A stretch of DNA of 29,192 nucleotides, taken from positions 1 to 29,192 of IMG/VR virus record IMGVR_UViG_3300027140_000015; one strand, written 5' to 3'. The translations under genes were made by a program, and so were the position numbers. Shown one piece after another: positions 16,660 through 23,909 of the stretch. Each line of letters begins with the position of its first letter. The first letter of the stretch is position 1. This stretch comes from a virus. Under the pieces are notes generated by a model. That model searched no databases, had not been told where the DNA came from, and saw only the letters and a list, made by a program, of their open reading frames with translations.

Positions 16660-16905
16660 TTACTTTGAAGTATCCTCAAGATGCTGGGTAAAGCGGCCCT
16701 CTAGGCGGGCTACTGATATACGAAGCTCTGTAAGCTCTGCGTGTATTGAGTTGACGGTATCTTTCATCGAAGAGCCCCCGTTGGGCTTAAGTTCATGTAC
16801 AAAGTTCTTTAAATACGATTTTAATACCCATGATGTTGATGCGATGATTGTGGCTCCAAAAGCCGCAAATCCTGCAAGGGTGCCTGCCCACTCAGCTAGT
16901 GTCAT
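16660..16905 (-). CDS. Holin-like protein, DUF2746-type
   Basis: 81 residues. A single transmembrane segment lies at about 6-30 (WAGTLAGFAAFGATIIASTS), followed by a basic turn and a C-terminal coiled coil (IHAELTELRISVARLEGRFT). This one-TM-plus-coiled-coil layout is that of DUF2746-like proteins found next to endolysins in actinobacteriophages, where they are treated as holins or holin partners. AGGAACAG precedes the ATG at 16905. It is the first minus-strand gene left of the divergent region and faces the plus-strand lysozyme. Confidence 0.6.
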   Translation of the reverse strand: MTLAEWAGTLAGFAAFGATIIASTSWVLKSYLKNFVHELKPNGGSSMKDTVNSIHAELTELRISVARLEGRFTQHLEDTSK

Positions 16906-17142
16906 GTGCTCTGTTCCTAAAGGTAGTTTAATTTAAATTAGAATACGCGTATATGTTATCCGTAGCACAATAAAATGTGGAAATACCAGCTCTTATATTA
17001 AATAATGATATTTGTCATATGTCAGCATAAAAAAAATATATTTTTTAAGCGTGGCTTAACTTGCGCATACGTGTATTACTGTGGCACCCTAGTTCTTGAA
17101 AGGCTCCAGTAATGGAGCCTTTTGCAACTGAGAGGAGCAGAA
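16906..17142. promoter_or_regulatory. Divergent AT-rich promoter region
   Basis: This 237-nt stretch is the longest gap between genes and the only divergent one. It is strongly AT-rich at 16925-17050. On the plus strand TTGTCA (17012-17017) and TATATT (17037-17042) form a candidate promoter with a long 19-nt spacer. On the minus strand ATGACA and TATAAG-like sequences near 16992-17020 could drive the gene at 16905. No sign of a gene or RNA gene was seen. Individual promoter calls are weak. Confidence 0.45.
17099..17122. terminator. Leader hairpin before the lysozyme gene
   Basis: AAAGGCTCC-AGTAAT-GGAGCCTTT is a perfect 9-bp stem with a 6-nt loop followed by a T on the plus strand, the shape of an intrinsic terminator. 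It lies 20 nt upstream of the lysozyme start and downstream of the candidate plus-strand promoter. It may act as an attenuator, or as a block to transcripts crossing the divergent region. Confidence 0.6.
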
Positions 17143-17676
17143 ATGTTCAATATCAGAAAAGAAACAATAGATAAAGTGGCGGTGTTTTCGATGTATGCAC
17201 TGTTAATAGGAGCACTACCTCACACGTTAGCTAATGCGGATGAGGAAGTAACACCTGTGACAGTACAAGAAATCGCTGTGGACCCACTAGATAAGTACAA
17301 AGGAGCAAAAGAACTGTCAGATACAGACTTAGTTGACCTGCTTAGCGCGGTTGGTTTTGAGGGAAAAGCTCTCAAGGTCGCCTACGCGGTTGCTAAAAAA
17401 GAATCTAACGGTCGCCCCTTAGCTCATAATGGAAACGTCAATACAGGCGACAATTCTTACGGCATGTTTCAGATTAATATGCTGGGAAGTCTTGGCGACG
17501 ATAGACGTGAAAAATTTGAACTAAAAACTAATAAAGACCTTCTAGACCCTGTGACTAACGCAAAAATTGCGTATCACATGTCAAACGGCGGAAAAGATTG
17601 GTCCGCCTGGAAAGTATACCCAGGCCAGAAAAACGGAGAAAGATACGAGGAACACCTAAAGGCGTTCCCAAACTAA
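17143..17676 (+). CDS. Secreted lysozyme/SLT-like peptidoglycan hydrolase
   Basis: The only plus-strand gene. The start is the ATG at 17143, with GAGGAG ~6 nt upstream, giving 177 residues. Residues 1-32 look like a Sec signal peptide (basic start, hydrophobic core AVFSMYALLIGALP, cleavage after ANA). The catalytic region holds 'AVAKKESNGRPLAHN' with Glu87 as candidate acid, then 'GDNSYGMFQINM', the typical G-x-x-Q-I-N of soluble lytic transglycosylases and lysozyme-like proteins. A short acidic linker (33-60) joins the two. It would be exported to act on cell-wall glycan during lysis or at the envelope. It is isolated between a leader hairpin and a strong terminator, so it is regulated separately. 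Confidence 0.8.
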   Translation: MFNIRKETIDKVAVFSMYALLIGALPHTLANADEEVTPVTVQEIAVDPLDKYKGAKELSDTDLVDLLSAVGFEGKALKVAYAVAKKESNGRPLAHNGNVNTGDNSYGMFQINMLGSLGDDRREKFELKTNKDLLDPVTNAKIAYHMSNGGKDWSAWKVYPGQKNGERYEEHLKAFPN

Positions 17677-17690
17677 TATACCTTTAAACT

Positions 17691-17723
17691 AAAAAGCCCC
17701 CAGCCAATGGCTGGGGGCTTTTT
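17691..17723. terminator. Strong bidirectional terminator
   Basis: A perfect 15-bp stem, AAAAAGCCCCCAGCC / GGCTGGGGGCTTTTT with an AAT loop, lies between two convergent genes (plus-strand lysozyme ending 17676, minus-strand gene ending 17739). Flanking A and T runs give U-tracts in both directions. Confidence 0.92.
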
Positions 17724-17738
17724 GCTTGTGTTGAGAGA

Positions 17739-18803
17739 TTATGAAGCTGTTGCGTAAGGTGTAATTGAGATTGTAGCTGTTGAAAGAACTGAGGCTGTTC
17801 CAGCTGCAACTGTCTGAGACTTGATTGTTCCAGCAACGCCCACGACTGTTCCAGCAGACAAGCCTGTGAGGGCAAGTACGGTTGAAGCAGAAGATACGAA
17901 TGAAACTGTGTTAGTTGCATTAGCTGTAACTGTGTATGTTCCGTTAAGTGGAGCACCAGTGTCAGCAAGAGATGCAACTGTAATCTTTGTGCCAACTGGG
18001 AAGGCTGCGCCTGCTCCAGTTGCTGTAAGAGTTGCAGTTGTTGAACCAGCTGTGCGAGCTGCTGCAGTTACTGAAATAGCTGCGTTAGTTGCTGCTGTAG
18101 CTGTTGTGATGTTAGCTGCTTCGTAACCAGCATCCTTAAGCTCGTCAAGAGCTAGGGCTGTTGTCTCACCAATTACTGAAGGTACTACGATGAATGTGAT
18201 TCCAGCGCCATCGTATGCTGTTAGAGCGTTTGTAGCCTCTACCTTGCCGTACCACTGGCCTGTAATTTCACCAGCGTTAGCTGCGTTAGTTACTGTGAAC
18301 TTAAGGGCATCGGCTGTAGCAACTGTTGCTGAAGACAGGTTGTAAGCTGAAGCTGTAAGACCTGTAATGTTTACAGTATCTCCAACTGCAAGCTTATTCT
18401 GTGCTGTGTAAGTAACAGTTGTTCCGTTACCTGAAGCTGCTGTAACCTTGTAGTTACCTGCGCCTGGTGTAAATTGTGGGTAGTTGTTCCATTCAGCTTC
18501 TGCAACTGTGTGGTTGTTACTAGTTGCAGGAGTTAGACGTGCGCTTGGGTAGTTTGAGTAGCCATTCCAGTTGTAATTTTGAGATGCGTTTGATGCTACT
18601 ACTGCAACTGCTGTGCCGTCTGTACGCTCATCGTTTGGCTGCATAGGGAAGCTGCCCCACACAAAATCTACTCGTACGTTTCCTGCTGAGTCGGTCGAGT
18701 TACCGACATTGTTAGTTCCAGCTGGGGTATCTCCGATAGCAATGGCGTAAGCGCCTGTGCCCTCTGGTGAACCCACTGGAAGCGGTGAGTTATAGCTTGA
18801 CAT
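17739..18803 (-). CDS. Virion protein with a split PASTA domain
   Basis: 354 residues. The N-terminal ~110 residues are polar and aromatic (WNGYSNYPSARL, EWNNYPQFTPGAG). Residues ~120-185 form a beta module ('KLAVGDTVNITGLTASAYN') like those in the 1097-residue protein. Residues 206-235 (VVPSVIGETTALALDELKDA, then GYEA) are the first half of a PASTA domain, and 322-350 (IKSQTVAAG, then TATISITPYA) its last half. A second beta module (~240-321) sits between the halves. AAAAGGTAA lies upstream of the ATG. PASTA domains bind peptidoglycan fragments, so a cell-wall-contacting virion protein is plausible. It is preceded by candidate promoter D. Confidence 0.65.
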   Translation of the reverse strand: MSSYNSPLPVGSPEGTGAYAIAIGDTPAGTNNVGNSTDSAGNVRVDFVWGSFPMQPNDERTDGTAVAVVASNASQNYNWNGYSNYPSARLTPATSNNHTVAEAEWNNYPQFTPGAGNYKVTAASGNGTTVTYTAQNKLAVGDTVNITGLTASAYNLSSATVATADALKFTVTNAANAGEITGQWYGKVEATNALTAYDGAGITFIVVPSVIGETTALALDELKDAGYEAANITTATAATNAAISVTAAARTAGSTTATLTATGAGAAFPVGTKITVASLADTGAPLNGTYTVTANATNTVSFVSSASTVLALTGLSAGTVVGVAGTIKSQTVAAGTASVLSTATISITPYATAS

Positions 18804-18853
18804 TGTTTACCTTTTCTCTAGAGAAGTAATTACGCCTGATATCGGGGGCGCTG

Positions 18854-18894
18854 ATACTAGTATCTAAGAGTATTTACTAATTGTCAGGATTAAA
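18854..18894 (-). promoter_or_regulatory. Candidate late promoter D (variant element)
   Basis: TTTAATCCTGAC (18894-18883 on the minus strand) overlaps the stop codon of the glycosyltransferase and differs from elements A-C by AT in place of G. Exactly 23 nt later comes TAGTAT (18859-18854), four of six matches to the -10 consensus. It precedes the split-PASTA protein. Confidence 0.45.
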
Positions 18895-19903
18895 CTGTTG
18901 GAAACTCCCCAGAGGGCACTGGAGGCATCCCTTTCCTAGAATTATCAAACGGCTCACCGTTTTCAGTTTGTATCTTCTTTACGCCGTCGTAATAACTGCC
19001 TTCTATATTCATCCATTTTGTATCTAGACCAGTGACTTTAAAAAACCGTTCTACAGCCTCTAGAGGGACGTCTTCAAGGCCAGATATTAAACGCCCTAGA
19101 TGATTGGTAGCTTTAATTACGTGCTCCCAGTAAGCCTCTACTCTAGCGTCGCCCCATGGACGCCTTATCATTTTAGTTTCATTTCTTAAATGAGAGGCGT
19201 GATGTTCATGAAAAACGTCTCTAGCCCCAACTGCGTAAACTACCCAATCTTTAGCAAAAGTTCTTAATGATTGATTAAACTCTTCTGTGTTAAACGCCCC
19301 AACCCCGTCTACCCCAACCTCATCTACCCAAGCTTTTGGAGCAAACATGTACATACAGGTCGTCCAGTAATGTCTTTGTATCTCAGTACCCTTTAAATAC
19401 TCGTACCCAGGAAAAGCGTATCCTGGAGCAAAAAAGTCAAATTGTATAGCCCGCCCACCAAAACGATTTTTATCTTCTAACTCAAATATGTCTGTTCCAG
19501 CACTTTCCACTAAATAAGATGGGGGAGCATAAGAAATTAAAACCTTTTGTTTAGAAAAAGCTGCTTCAACATATTTATACTTTTCATACCCGTTTTTATC
19601 CCAATTAGGCTTGGCTCTAGTGTGGGAGTCAAACTGAACAAAGTAATCGTACTCAAAATCAACTTGAGTAGCTAAATTTCTAGCCCAGCAAAGGCCGCCA
19701 TAATACTGAGTTGCGGAAAAATGACGGTAAATTAAGTTATCTTTAGGTATAAAAGAAAAATCAAACTCCTGGTCATCTTCAGAAACAAGAGAAAAAACTA
19801 TAGAGTCTTTATAATAGGCGTTTTCCCATAAAGATACTACGGTTTTGTAAAACTCTGGGTCTTTATAGTTAGCTATGCTTACTAGTATCTTCGGATGCGT
19901 CAT
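18890..19903 (-). CDS. Glycosyltransferase, PF11397 (GlcNAc-transferase) type
   Basis: 337 residues. The GT-A fold start 'ILVSIANYKDPEFYKTVVSL' is followed by 'GGLCWARNLATQ' (~69-80) and 'YFVQFDSHTRAKPNWD' (~87-102). The DSH at 92-94 replaces the usual DxD metal site and is the hallmark of the PF11397 family. 'FAPGYAFPG' and an acidic-aromatic C-terminal half follow. The best-known member, Dictyostelium Gnt1, adds GlcNAc to hydroxyproline on Skp1. The ATG overlaps the preceding zinc-ribbon gene, and two 2-oxoglutarate oxygenases lie upstream in the same operon, suggesting that it glycosylates a hydroxylated phage protein. A cell-surface or DNA target is a less likely alternative. Confidence 0.75.
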   Translation of the reverse strand: MTHPKILVSIANYKDPEFYKTVVSLWENAYYKDSIVFSLVSEDDQEFDFSFIPKDNLIYRHFSATQYYGGLCWARNLATQVDFEYDYFVQFDSHTRAKPNWDKNGYEKYKYVEAAFSKQKVLISYAPPSYLVESAGTDIFELEDKNRFGGRAIQFDFFAPGYAFPGYEYLKGTEIQRHYWTTCMYMFAPKAWVDEVGVDGVGAFNTEEFNQSLRTFAKDWVVYAVGARDVFHEHHASHLRNETKMIRRPWGDARVEAYWEHVIKATNHLGRLISGLEDVPLEAVERFFKVTGLDTKWMNIEGSYYDGVKKIQTENGEPFDNSRKGMPPVPSGEFPTV

Positions 19904-20177
19904 CTTCAGCCTTATCTATATCTGTTGCTGGCATCCATTTGTGTAATGGGCAGTACGCATTTGCTAACTTTACCTTTAAGTTCATCAAACAACCGCATTT
20001 TTTACACTGGCTTGTAACTTTTAATAACTCTGGGCACTCTCTACAAATGGAAAGACGCTCGCTAGCAACTTCGTCCGTAGCTCTTGGTTCGCTTGTTTTT
20101 AGCAGGTCCCATGGTCTAACAGGTTTAGGTAAATTTTTGCCTTTTTCGCTGTTTTTAAATTTGTCTGAAATTTTCAT
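19869..20177 (-). CDS. Zinc-ribbon protein of the modification operon
   Basis: 102 residues. Cys45, Cys48, Cys58, Cys61, Cys63, Cys76 and His79 ('CRECPELL...SQCKKCGCLMN...YCPLHKW') form a double zinc-binding motif that recurs in many aquatic phages, often near oxygenase genes. The N-terminus is basic and the C-terminus acidic. The ATG overlaps the stop of the preceding gene (ATGA), and its end overlaps the glycosyltransferase start by 35 nt. It may act as a scaffold or substrate-recognition factor, which is inference. Confidence 0.65.
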   Translation of the reverse strand: MKISDKFKNSEKGKNLPKPVRPWDLLKTSEPRATDEVASERLSICRECPELLKVTSQCKKCGCLMNLKVKLANAYCPLHKWMPATDIDKAEDDASEDTSKHS

Positions 20178-20905
20178 TTATATGCTTTTCTTTCCCACAT
20201 ATGGTCTTTGTAAGAACCCGTAAATTGTGCACTTATTAAGTTTAACTTATCTATAACCTCTTGAGGCCTGTTATCAACAATTTCGTGTTCCCAAGATTCT
20301 CTTTTAAAAGGTATGGCCTGTGCAATGGGTGTTCCACGTTTAATTATACCTTTAAACCCTTTTTTAATATTAAAAGGCAAAGCGCCAGCAGAAGGCATCT
20401 CATCAGTATCAATAACTCCAGGCGTAGTAATAAACGGTAAATCTAATCTATGAAAGGGCTGTGTAAACAAGGTGCTGTATCCAGGCGGTGTAGTTGTCAT
20501 CCAATAGGGTACCCACCTAAAAGACTGTTTACAAAATGACTCATCTAATGGATAGTTCCCAGTTTGTTCTTCAGAGTGGGTTAATATAAACGTATATTGT
20601 GTGTTTTTCCACTTTATCTGGATGTTATCTTCATCTGTAGTATCAAAGTAAATGTCTACAGGGCATAAAAAGTAATACCCAGTTGTAAACGTGTCAATCA
20701 TAGCCATGCATTTTTTTGCTGTTGTGTTTAAAAAATAACCACTATGTGGGTTATCCCCGTCGTCCCCTTTTACAATACTTTTATTATCTGACTGATACGG
20801 AGATAGTTTTCTAAACCACTCTGGCACTTGAGTTGCCGCGGGTATTGGAGCGGGCGCAAAGCCCCCAATAACGTCATCAGTTGGGTAAAACTTAATAATT
20901 GGCAT
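20174..20905 (-). CDS. DUF6065-like protein
   Basis: 243 residues, probably beta-rich. The segments 'FTTGYYFLCPVDIYFDTTDE', 'VPYWMTTTPPGYSTLFTQPF', 'GVIDTDEMP' and 'IIKRGTPIAQAIPF' resemble the order of motifs in DUF6065 proteins, whose function is not known. No signal peptide or membrane helix is seen. It lies between an oxygenase and the zinc-ribbon gene with TAATG and ATGA junctions on either side, so it is part of the same operon and may contribute to the same modification. The family assignment is by motif memory and only moderate. Confidence 0.5.
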   Translation of the reverse strand: MPIIKFYPTDDVIGGFAPAPIPAATQVPEWFRKLSPYQSDNKSIVKGDDGDNPHSGYFLNTTAKKCMAMIDTFTTGYYFLCPVDIYFDTTDEDNIQIKWKNTQYTFILTHSEEQTGNYPLDESFCKQSFRWVPYWMTTTPPGYSTLFTQPFHRLDLPFITTPGVIDTDEMPSAGALPFNIKKGFKGIIKRGTPIAQAIPFKRESWEHEIVDNRPQEVIDKLNLISAQFTGSYKDHMWERKAYK

Positions 20906-21510
20906 TACATACCAGGTTCTCTATTTGCCAAAAGTACTTGATGATAATCTGCGCCATGTGTAAACCACCAGTGGTCTGGCTCTACATAGTGCAAAAATAC
21001 CATATCAATTACCGTGTTTTCTTTATCTGGGAATGGGGTTCTCCAATGAAGCTGGTCTTCCCCATAAAAACAAAGCGCTTCATTAGGGTTTAACAGATAT
21101 TCTTGTTCTTCTACAACTAAAGGCCAATCCGCGTTAGCAGTTAAGCATAAATCAAGAGTGTAGGTGCAAGCGTTGCTGTCTCTGTGATGACGAAGGTTAG
21201 CCCTAGCGCCTTTGTACCTTACATAACAAGAATAAGTTGGTAATAAAGTGCTGCTTCCAAAGATTTCCCTAGCTTTGTCTAAACAATGCTCTAATAACTG
21301 GTCTGGCATAGCTCCAACAGTGTCTTTTAACATAAAACGTCCAAAAGCCCTGTCATAGGACATCATTTCTGGTGTATAAGAGTTTAATGTGCTAACAGCG
21401 TTATTAAATACCTCAGGTTCTAAAAGATTTTTTACAAAAATAGGCTCTTTTATCTCTGGCCGCGTACCCATAAGAGAATCGTCTGCAAAATACTTATAAT
21501 CTTTAGGCAT
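20905..21510 (-). CDS. 2-oxoglutarate/Fe(II)-dependent oxygenase
   Basis: 201 residues. The metal-binding facial triad is visible as His109-x-Asp111 in 'NLRHHRDSNACTYTLDLCL' and His155 in 'CFYGEDQLHWR'. 'NPNEALCFYGE' is typical of the strand before the distal His. The length suits a single double-stranded beta-helix domain. The substrate is not evident: members of the superfamily hydroxylate amino-acid side chains, nucleic acids or small molecules. Its stop is shared with the next start and its own start overlaps the prolyl-hydroxylase-like gene by 8 nt, so the two are co-translated and may act on the same target. Confidence 0.75.
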   Translation of the reverse strand: MPKDYKYFADDSLMGTRPEIKEPIFVKNLLEPEVFNNAVSTLNSYTPEMMSYDRAFGRFMLKDTVGAMPDQLLEHCLDKAREIFGSSTLLPTYSCYVRYKGARANLRHHRDSNACTYTLDLCLTANADWPLVVEEQEYLLNPNEALCFYGEDQLHWRTPFPDKENTVIDMVFLHYVEPDHWWFTHGADYHQVLLANREPGM

Positions 21511-22123
21511 GACTGTGGATATCTTCTAAAATCCAAGAAACAACAGCGTACTTTGTATTTTCTTGTACTGGGTGGGCTATATGGGCGTAAATATAATTAG
21601 AAGGGAAGAAAATCATAGAATTTGCTGGTGGTTTTAATTTGTAATTAAAGTATGGAAACTCTAACTCACCACCAACGTAGTCATCATTTACGTACCAAAC
21701 TAAAGACAAAACTCGACTGTTTCCTCCACCAGCGTCTGCATGCATTTTGTACTCTTGACCAGTTTGGTATTTTAATACAATAGGAGCAATAGGCATTTCA
21801 GCAGAATTTACAGCGGGATATATTTTTTTGTACTCTGTGTAACATAAATCCATAAGCCCTACCATTTTTGCTGCAAGATGACCGCCAGCGGCTAATTCTT
21901 GATTTTCTAGAGTAGACCACTCAGCATTGAGGCCCATACTAGAGTTGTTGCGATGCTCACTTTTTGCAGTGCCTGTGGCATCGCTTCCTACAAGAGCGCG
22001 TTTCCATCTAACAACTTTAGATGGAGAGTTGGCTACAAATTCAATCTCTTTAATAAGCTCTTTATAGTCAGGTACAATGTCTTTAAACAAAACAATGCCT
22101 GGTGCGACAACTTCTTGTTCCAT
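21503..22123 (-). CDS. Prolyl 4-hydroxylase-like 2-oxoglutarate/Fe(II) oxygenase
   Basis: 206 residues. The catalytic core 'YQTGQEYKMHADAGGG' gives His128-x-Asp130. 'SLVWYVNDDYVGGELEFP' is the typical strand-turn of prolyl 4-hydroxylases, and 'YIYAHIAHPVQENTKYAVVSW' gives distal His181 and Lys191, which should bind the 2-oxoglutarate carboxylate. All required residues are present. The strong AAAGGACC site lies before the ATG at 22123. It is the first enzyme of the operon, starting 10 nt after the Hint-domain protein with its PTAP repeats. Likely substrates are Pro-rich tracts of phage fibres, including the collagen-like proteins; this is inference. Confidence 0.8.
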   Translation of the reverse strand: MEQEVVAPGIVLFKDIVPDYKELIKEIEFVANSPSKVVRWKRALVGSDATGTAKSEHRNNSSMGLNAEWSTLENQELAAGGHLAAKMVGLMDLCYTEYKKIYPAVNSAEMPIAPIVLKYQTGQEYKMHADAGGGNSRVLSLVWYVNDDYVGGELEFPYFNYKLKPPANSMIFFPSNYIYAHIAHPVQENTKYAVVSWILEDIHSHA

Positions 22124-22133
22124 ATCAGGTCCT

Positions 22134-23909
22134 TTACTTGTTGTGAACTAGTATACCCTCTGCAAAGAACATATCGTAAGGCTCGGTGCTAAGGGTTCTT
22201 ACTGTAAATCTTACATTTGGTTCGTAGTCAATGCTAGTTACTGGTACCCAAGCTTCAAGGTCTCCATCAAACAGCATATCTCCCTCTACTAGACTTGAGG
22301 CTCTAGTGTAGTAATATCGCCCGTCTGCTGCTTCTTTAGAAATAAATGGGTGCGTACCAGTGCATTTAATCTTATTGTTGATAGTGTAGCGCCCAGTTTC
22401 TTCCCAGGAACGGATATTAACAATAGTTGTAATATCTAACTCCTCATACGTTAAGTTATCAATACTCCAAGTATCAATAATTAAATCGGCATTTGGGTCG
22501 TCTGGGTCAATTTCTTTAAATCTTGCGGTAATAACTTGGTCGCCAATTTTTAAATCAGCCAAACGCTTATCACCCTCAGGTGTAGGTATTGCGGCATTAA
22601 TATCTAAGCAATAGTAAGGGTATCTTGGAACTGGGGCTGTTGGAGCTCCAGTTTGGCCTGGTGGAGGCCCTGCGTAAAAATACTCTGGCCATGGGGCTGA
22701 TGGTGTACTAGGAGTATTAGGTATTCCAGGTCCAAAAGGAGCGGGAGAGATGCCAGGAACAGGGGTAAAAATTGGTGCAGTTGGTGTAACTGGTGCAGTT
22801 GGTGTAACTGGTGCAGTTGGTGTAACAATTGGTGCAGTTGGTGTAACAACAAAACCACCGCAAGAACTCTGACACCCTAAATTGCTCTCTGTACCGTCTG
22901 AGTAAACTCCAATAAGCATACGACCGCAGCATTGAGCTCGGTACTCGGTGTATGAATAAAGAAGAGTGCGAACAGGAGGTGTTGTCACACAGCCATTTGC
23001 GGTAACTACTCTAGGCGATTGAGGTGTTCCATAACATAAATCTACTCGGTTAATTACCAAGTCATTACCAGAGCAATAAGATGTTCCAGAATCTGTAGGA
23101 CAAGGGAATACCTCAGCAATTGCACCACAACCCAAAGGGTTTCCGCTGATGGTTCTTACTATCGTACCTCTGCCGCAGCAGCCGTCTATCTGGTTAATAA
23201 CAGTACTACTGCCAGAGCAATAAGATTGTCCAGAATCGCTATAACAAGATGTACAGCCAGTTTGTGGTGGTGGCGGTGAAACAACAACTGGTTGGGTAAT
23301 AGTAATTGAGTTGGATACGTTTGATGAAGAGCTAGTACCATTTACATTTGTAGCTGTTACTGTAAAAGTATAAGAGGAACCATTTGTTAAACTACCGACT
23401 GTTATGTTAGTACTACTTGTAGTAGTGGTTGCTCCTCCTGGAGAAGTAGTTACTATATAGCCAGTGATTGTAGAACCGCCGTTAGCTCCCGCAGTCCAGG
23501 TTACTGTGGCTTGAGAGCCATTATTTAAATTAACAGCGGTTACGTTTAATGGAATACCAGGTTTTGTAGTAGCTGTAACTGGGCCTCTGCCAGCAGAATC
23601 TGAGCCAGAACCGCCACCATTACGCGCTTTAATTCTATATGTGTATTTTTTACCAGACTTAAGTCCTGAAATACTAGAGTTATTTACAACCCCTGTGCTA
23701 AAAGTAACAGTGGCGTTGTCTTCGTCAGTAGCGGTAATGTCATAGCCAACAATAGCTGACTTACCATTAAAAGTTGGCGTAGCCCAAGTTAAAGAAGCCG
23801 CACCATTATCAAAATCCCGATTGGAACCTGTATCTTCAGCGGCTGATATAACTGGAGCTGATGGCGGTACCTTTTTTTGGGAATCCACTAACCCAATTAT
23901 TGCCCGCAT
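22134..23909 (-). CDS. FN3 / Cys-rich / PTAP-repeat protein with C-terminal Hint domain
   Basis: 591 residues. Two fibronectin type III domains lie at about 15-115 and 117-206. A region with 14 Cys (219-350) contains two homologous ~45-residue repeats ('C.(S/T)DSG.SYCSG...VIN..D'). A Pro/Thr-rich stalk with VTPTAP repeats spans ~355-433. The last 158 residues are a Hint domain: Cys434 start, '[19 protein letters not shown]', 'CTGTHPF' with His520, and a terminal 'EGILVHNK' with Asn590, leaving one residue after it. No homing endonuclease is seen. Such domains break the chain at the Cys through a thioester. FN3 and Cys-rich parts suggest a surface fibre that is processed or attached to a partner. 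The start overlaps the previous stop (TAATG). Confidence 0.8.
   Translation of the reverse strand: MRAIIGLVDSQKKVPPSAPVISAAEDTGSNRDFDNGAASLTWATPTFNGKSAIVGYDITATDEDNATVTFSTGVVNNSSISGLKSGKKYTYRIKARNGGGSGSDSAGRGPVTATTKPGIPLNVTAVNLNNGSQATVTWTAGANGGSTITGYIVTTSPGGATTTTSSTNITVGSLTNGSSYTFTVTATNVNGTSSSSNVSNSITITQPVVVSPPPPQTGCTSCYSDSGQSYCSGSSTVINQIDGCCGRGTIVRTISGNPLGCGAIAEVFPCPTDSGTSYCSGNDLVINRVDLCYGTPQSPRVVTANGCVTTPPVRTLLYSYTEYRAQCCGRMLIGVYSDGTESNLGCQSSCGGFVVTPTAPIVTPTAPVTPTAPVTPTAPIFTPVPGISPAPFGPGIPNTPSTPSAPWPEYFYAGPPPGQTGAPTAPVPRYPYYCLDINAAIPTPEGDKRLADLKIGDQVITARFKEIDPDDPNADLIIDTWSIDNLTYEELDITTIVNIRSWEETGRYTINNKIKCTGTHPFISKEAADGRYYYTRASSLVEGDMLFDGDLEAWVPVTSIDYEPNVRFTVRTLSTEPYDMFFAEGILVHNK
22774..22847 (-). 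repeat. Tandem 18-nt repeats encoding VTPTAP
   Basis: GGTGCAGTTGGTGTAAC recurs four times, at 18-nt spacing with one extra codon before the last copy. On the minus strand it encodes Val-Thr-Pro-Thr-Ala-Pro units in the stalk of the Hint-domain protein. The near-identical DNA suggests recent slippage expansion, so copy number may vary between isolates. Confidence 0.85.

Noticed and set aside
16906-17142. tRNA or small RNA gene in the divergent gap
   Set aside because: No cloverleaf or conserved RNA pattern was seen; only AT-rich DNA and one short hairpin.
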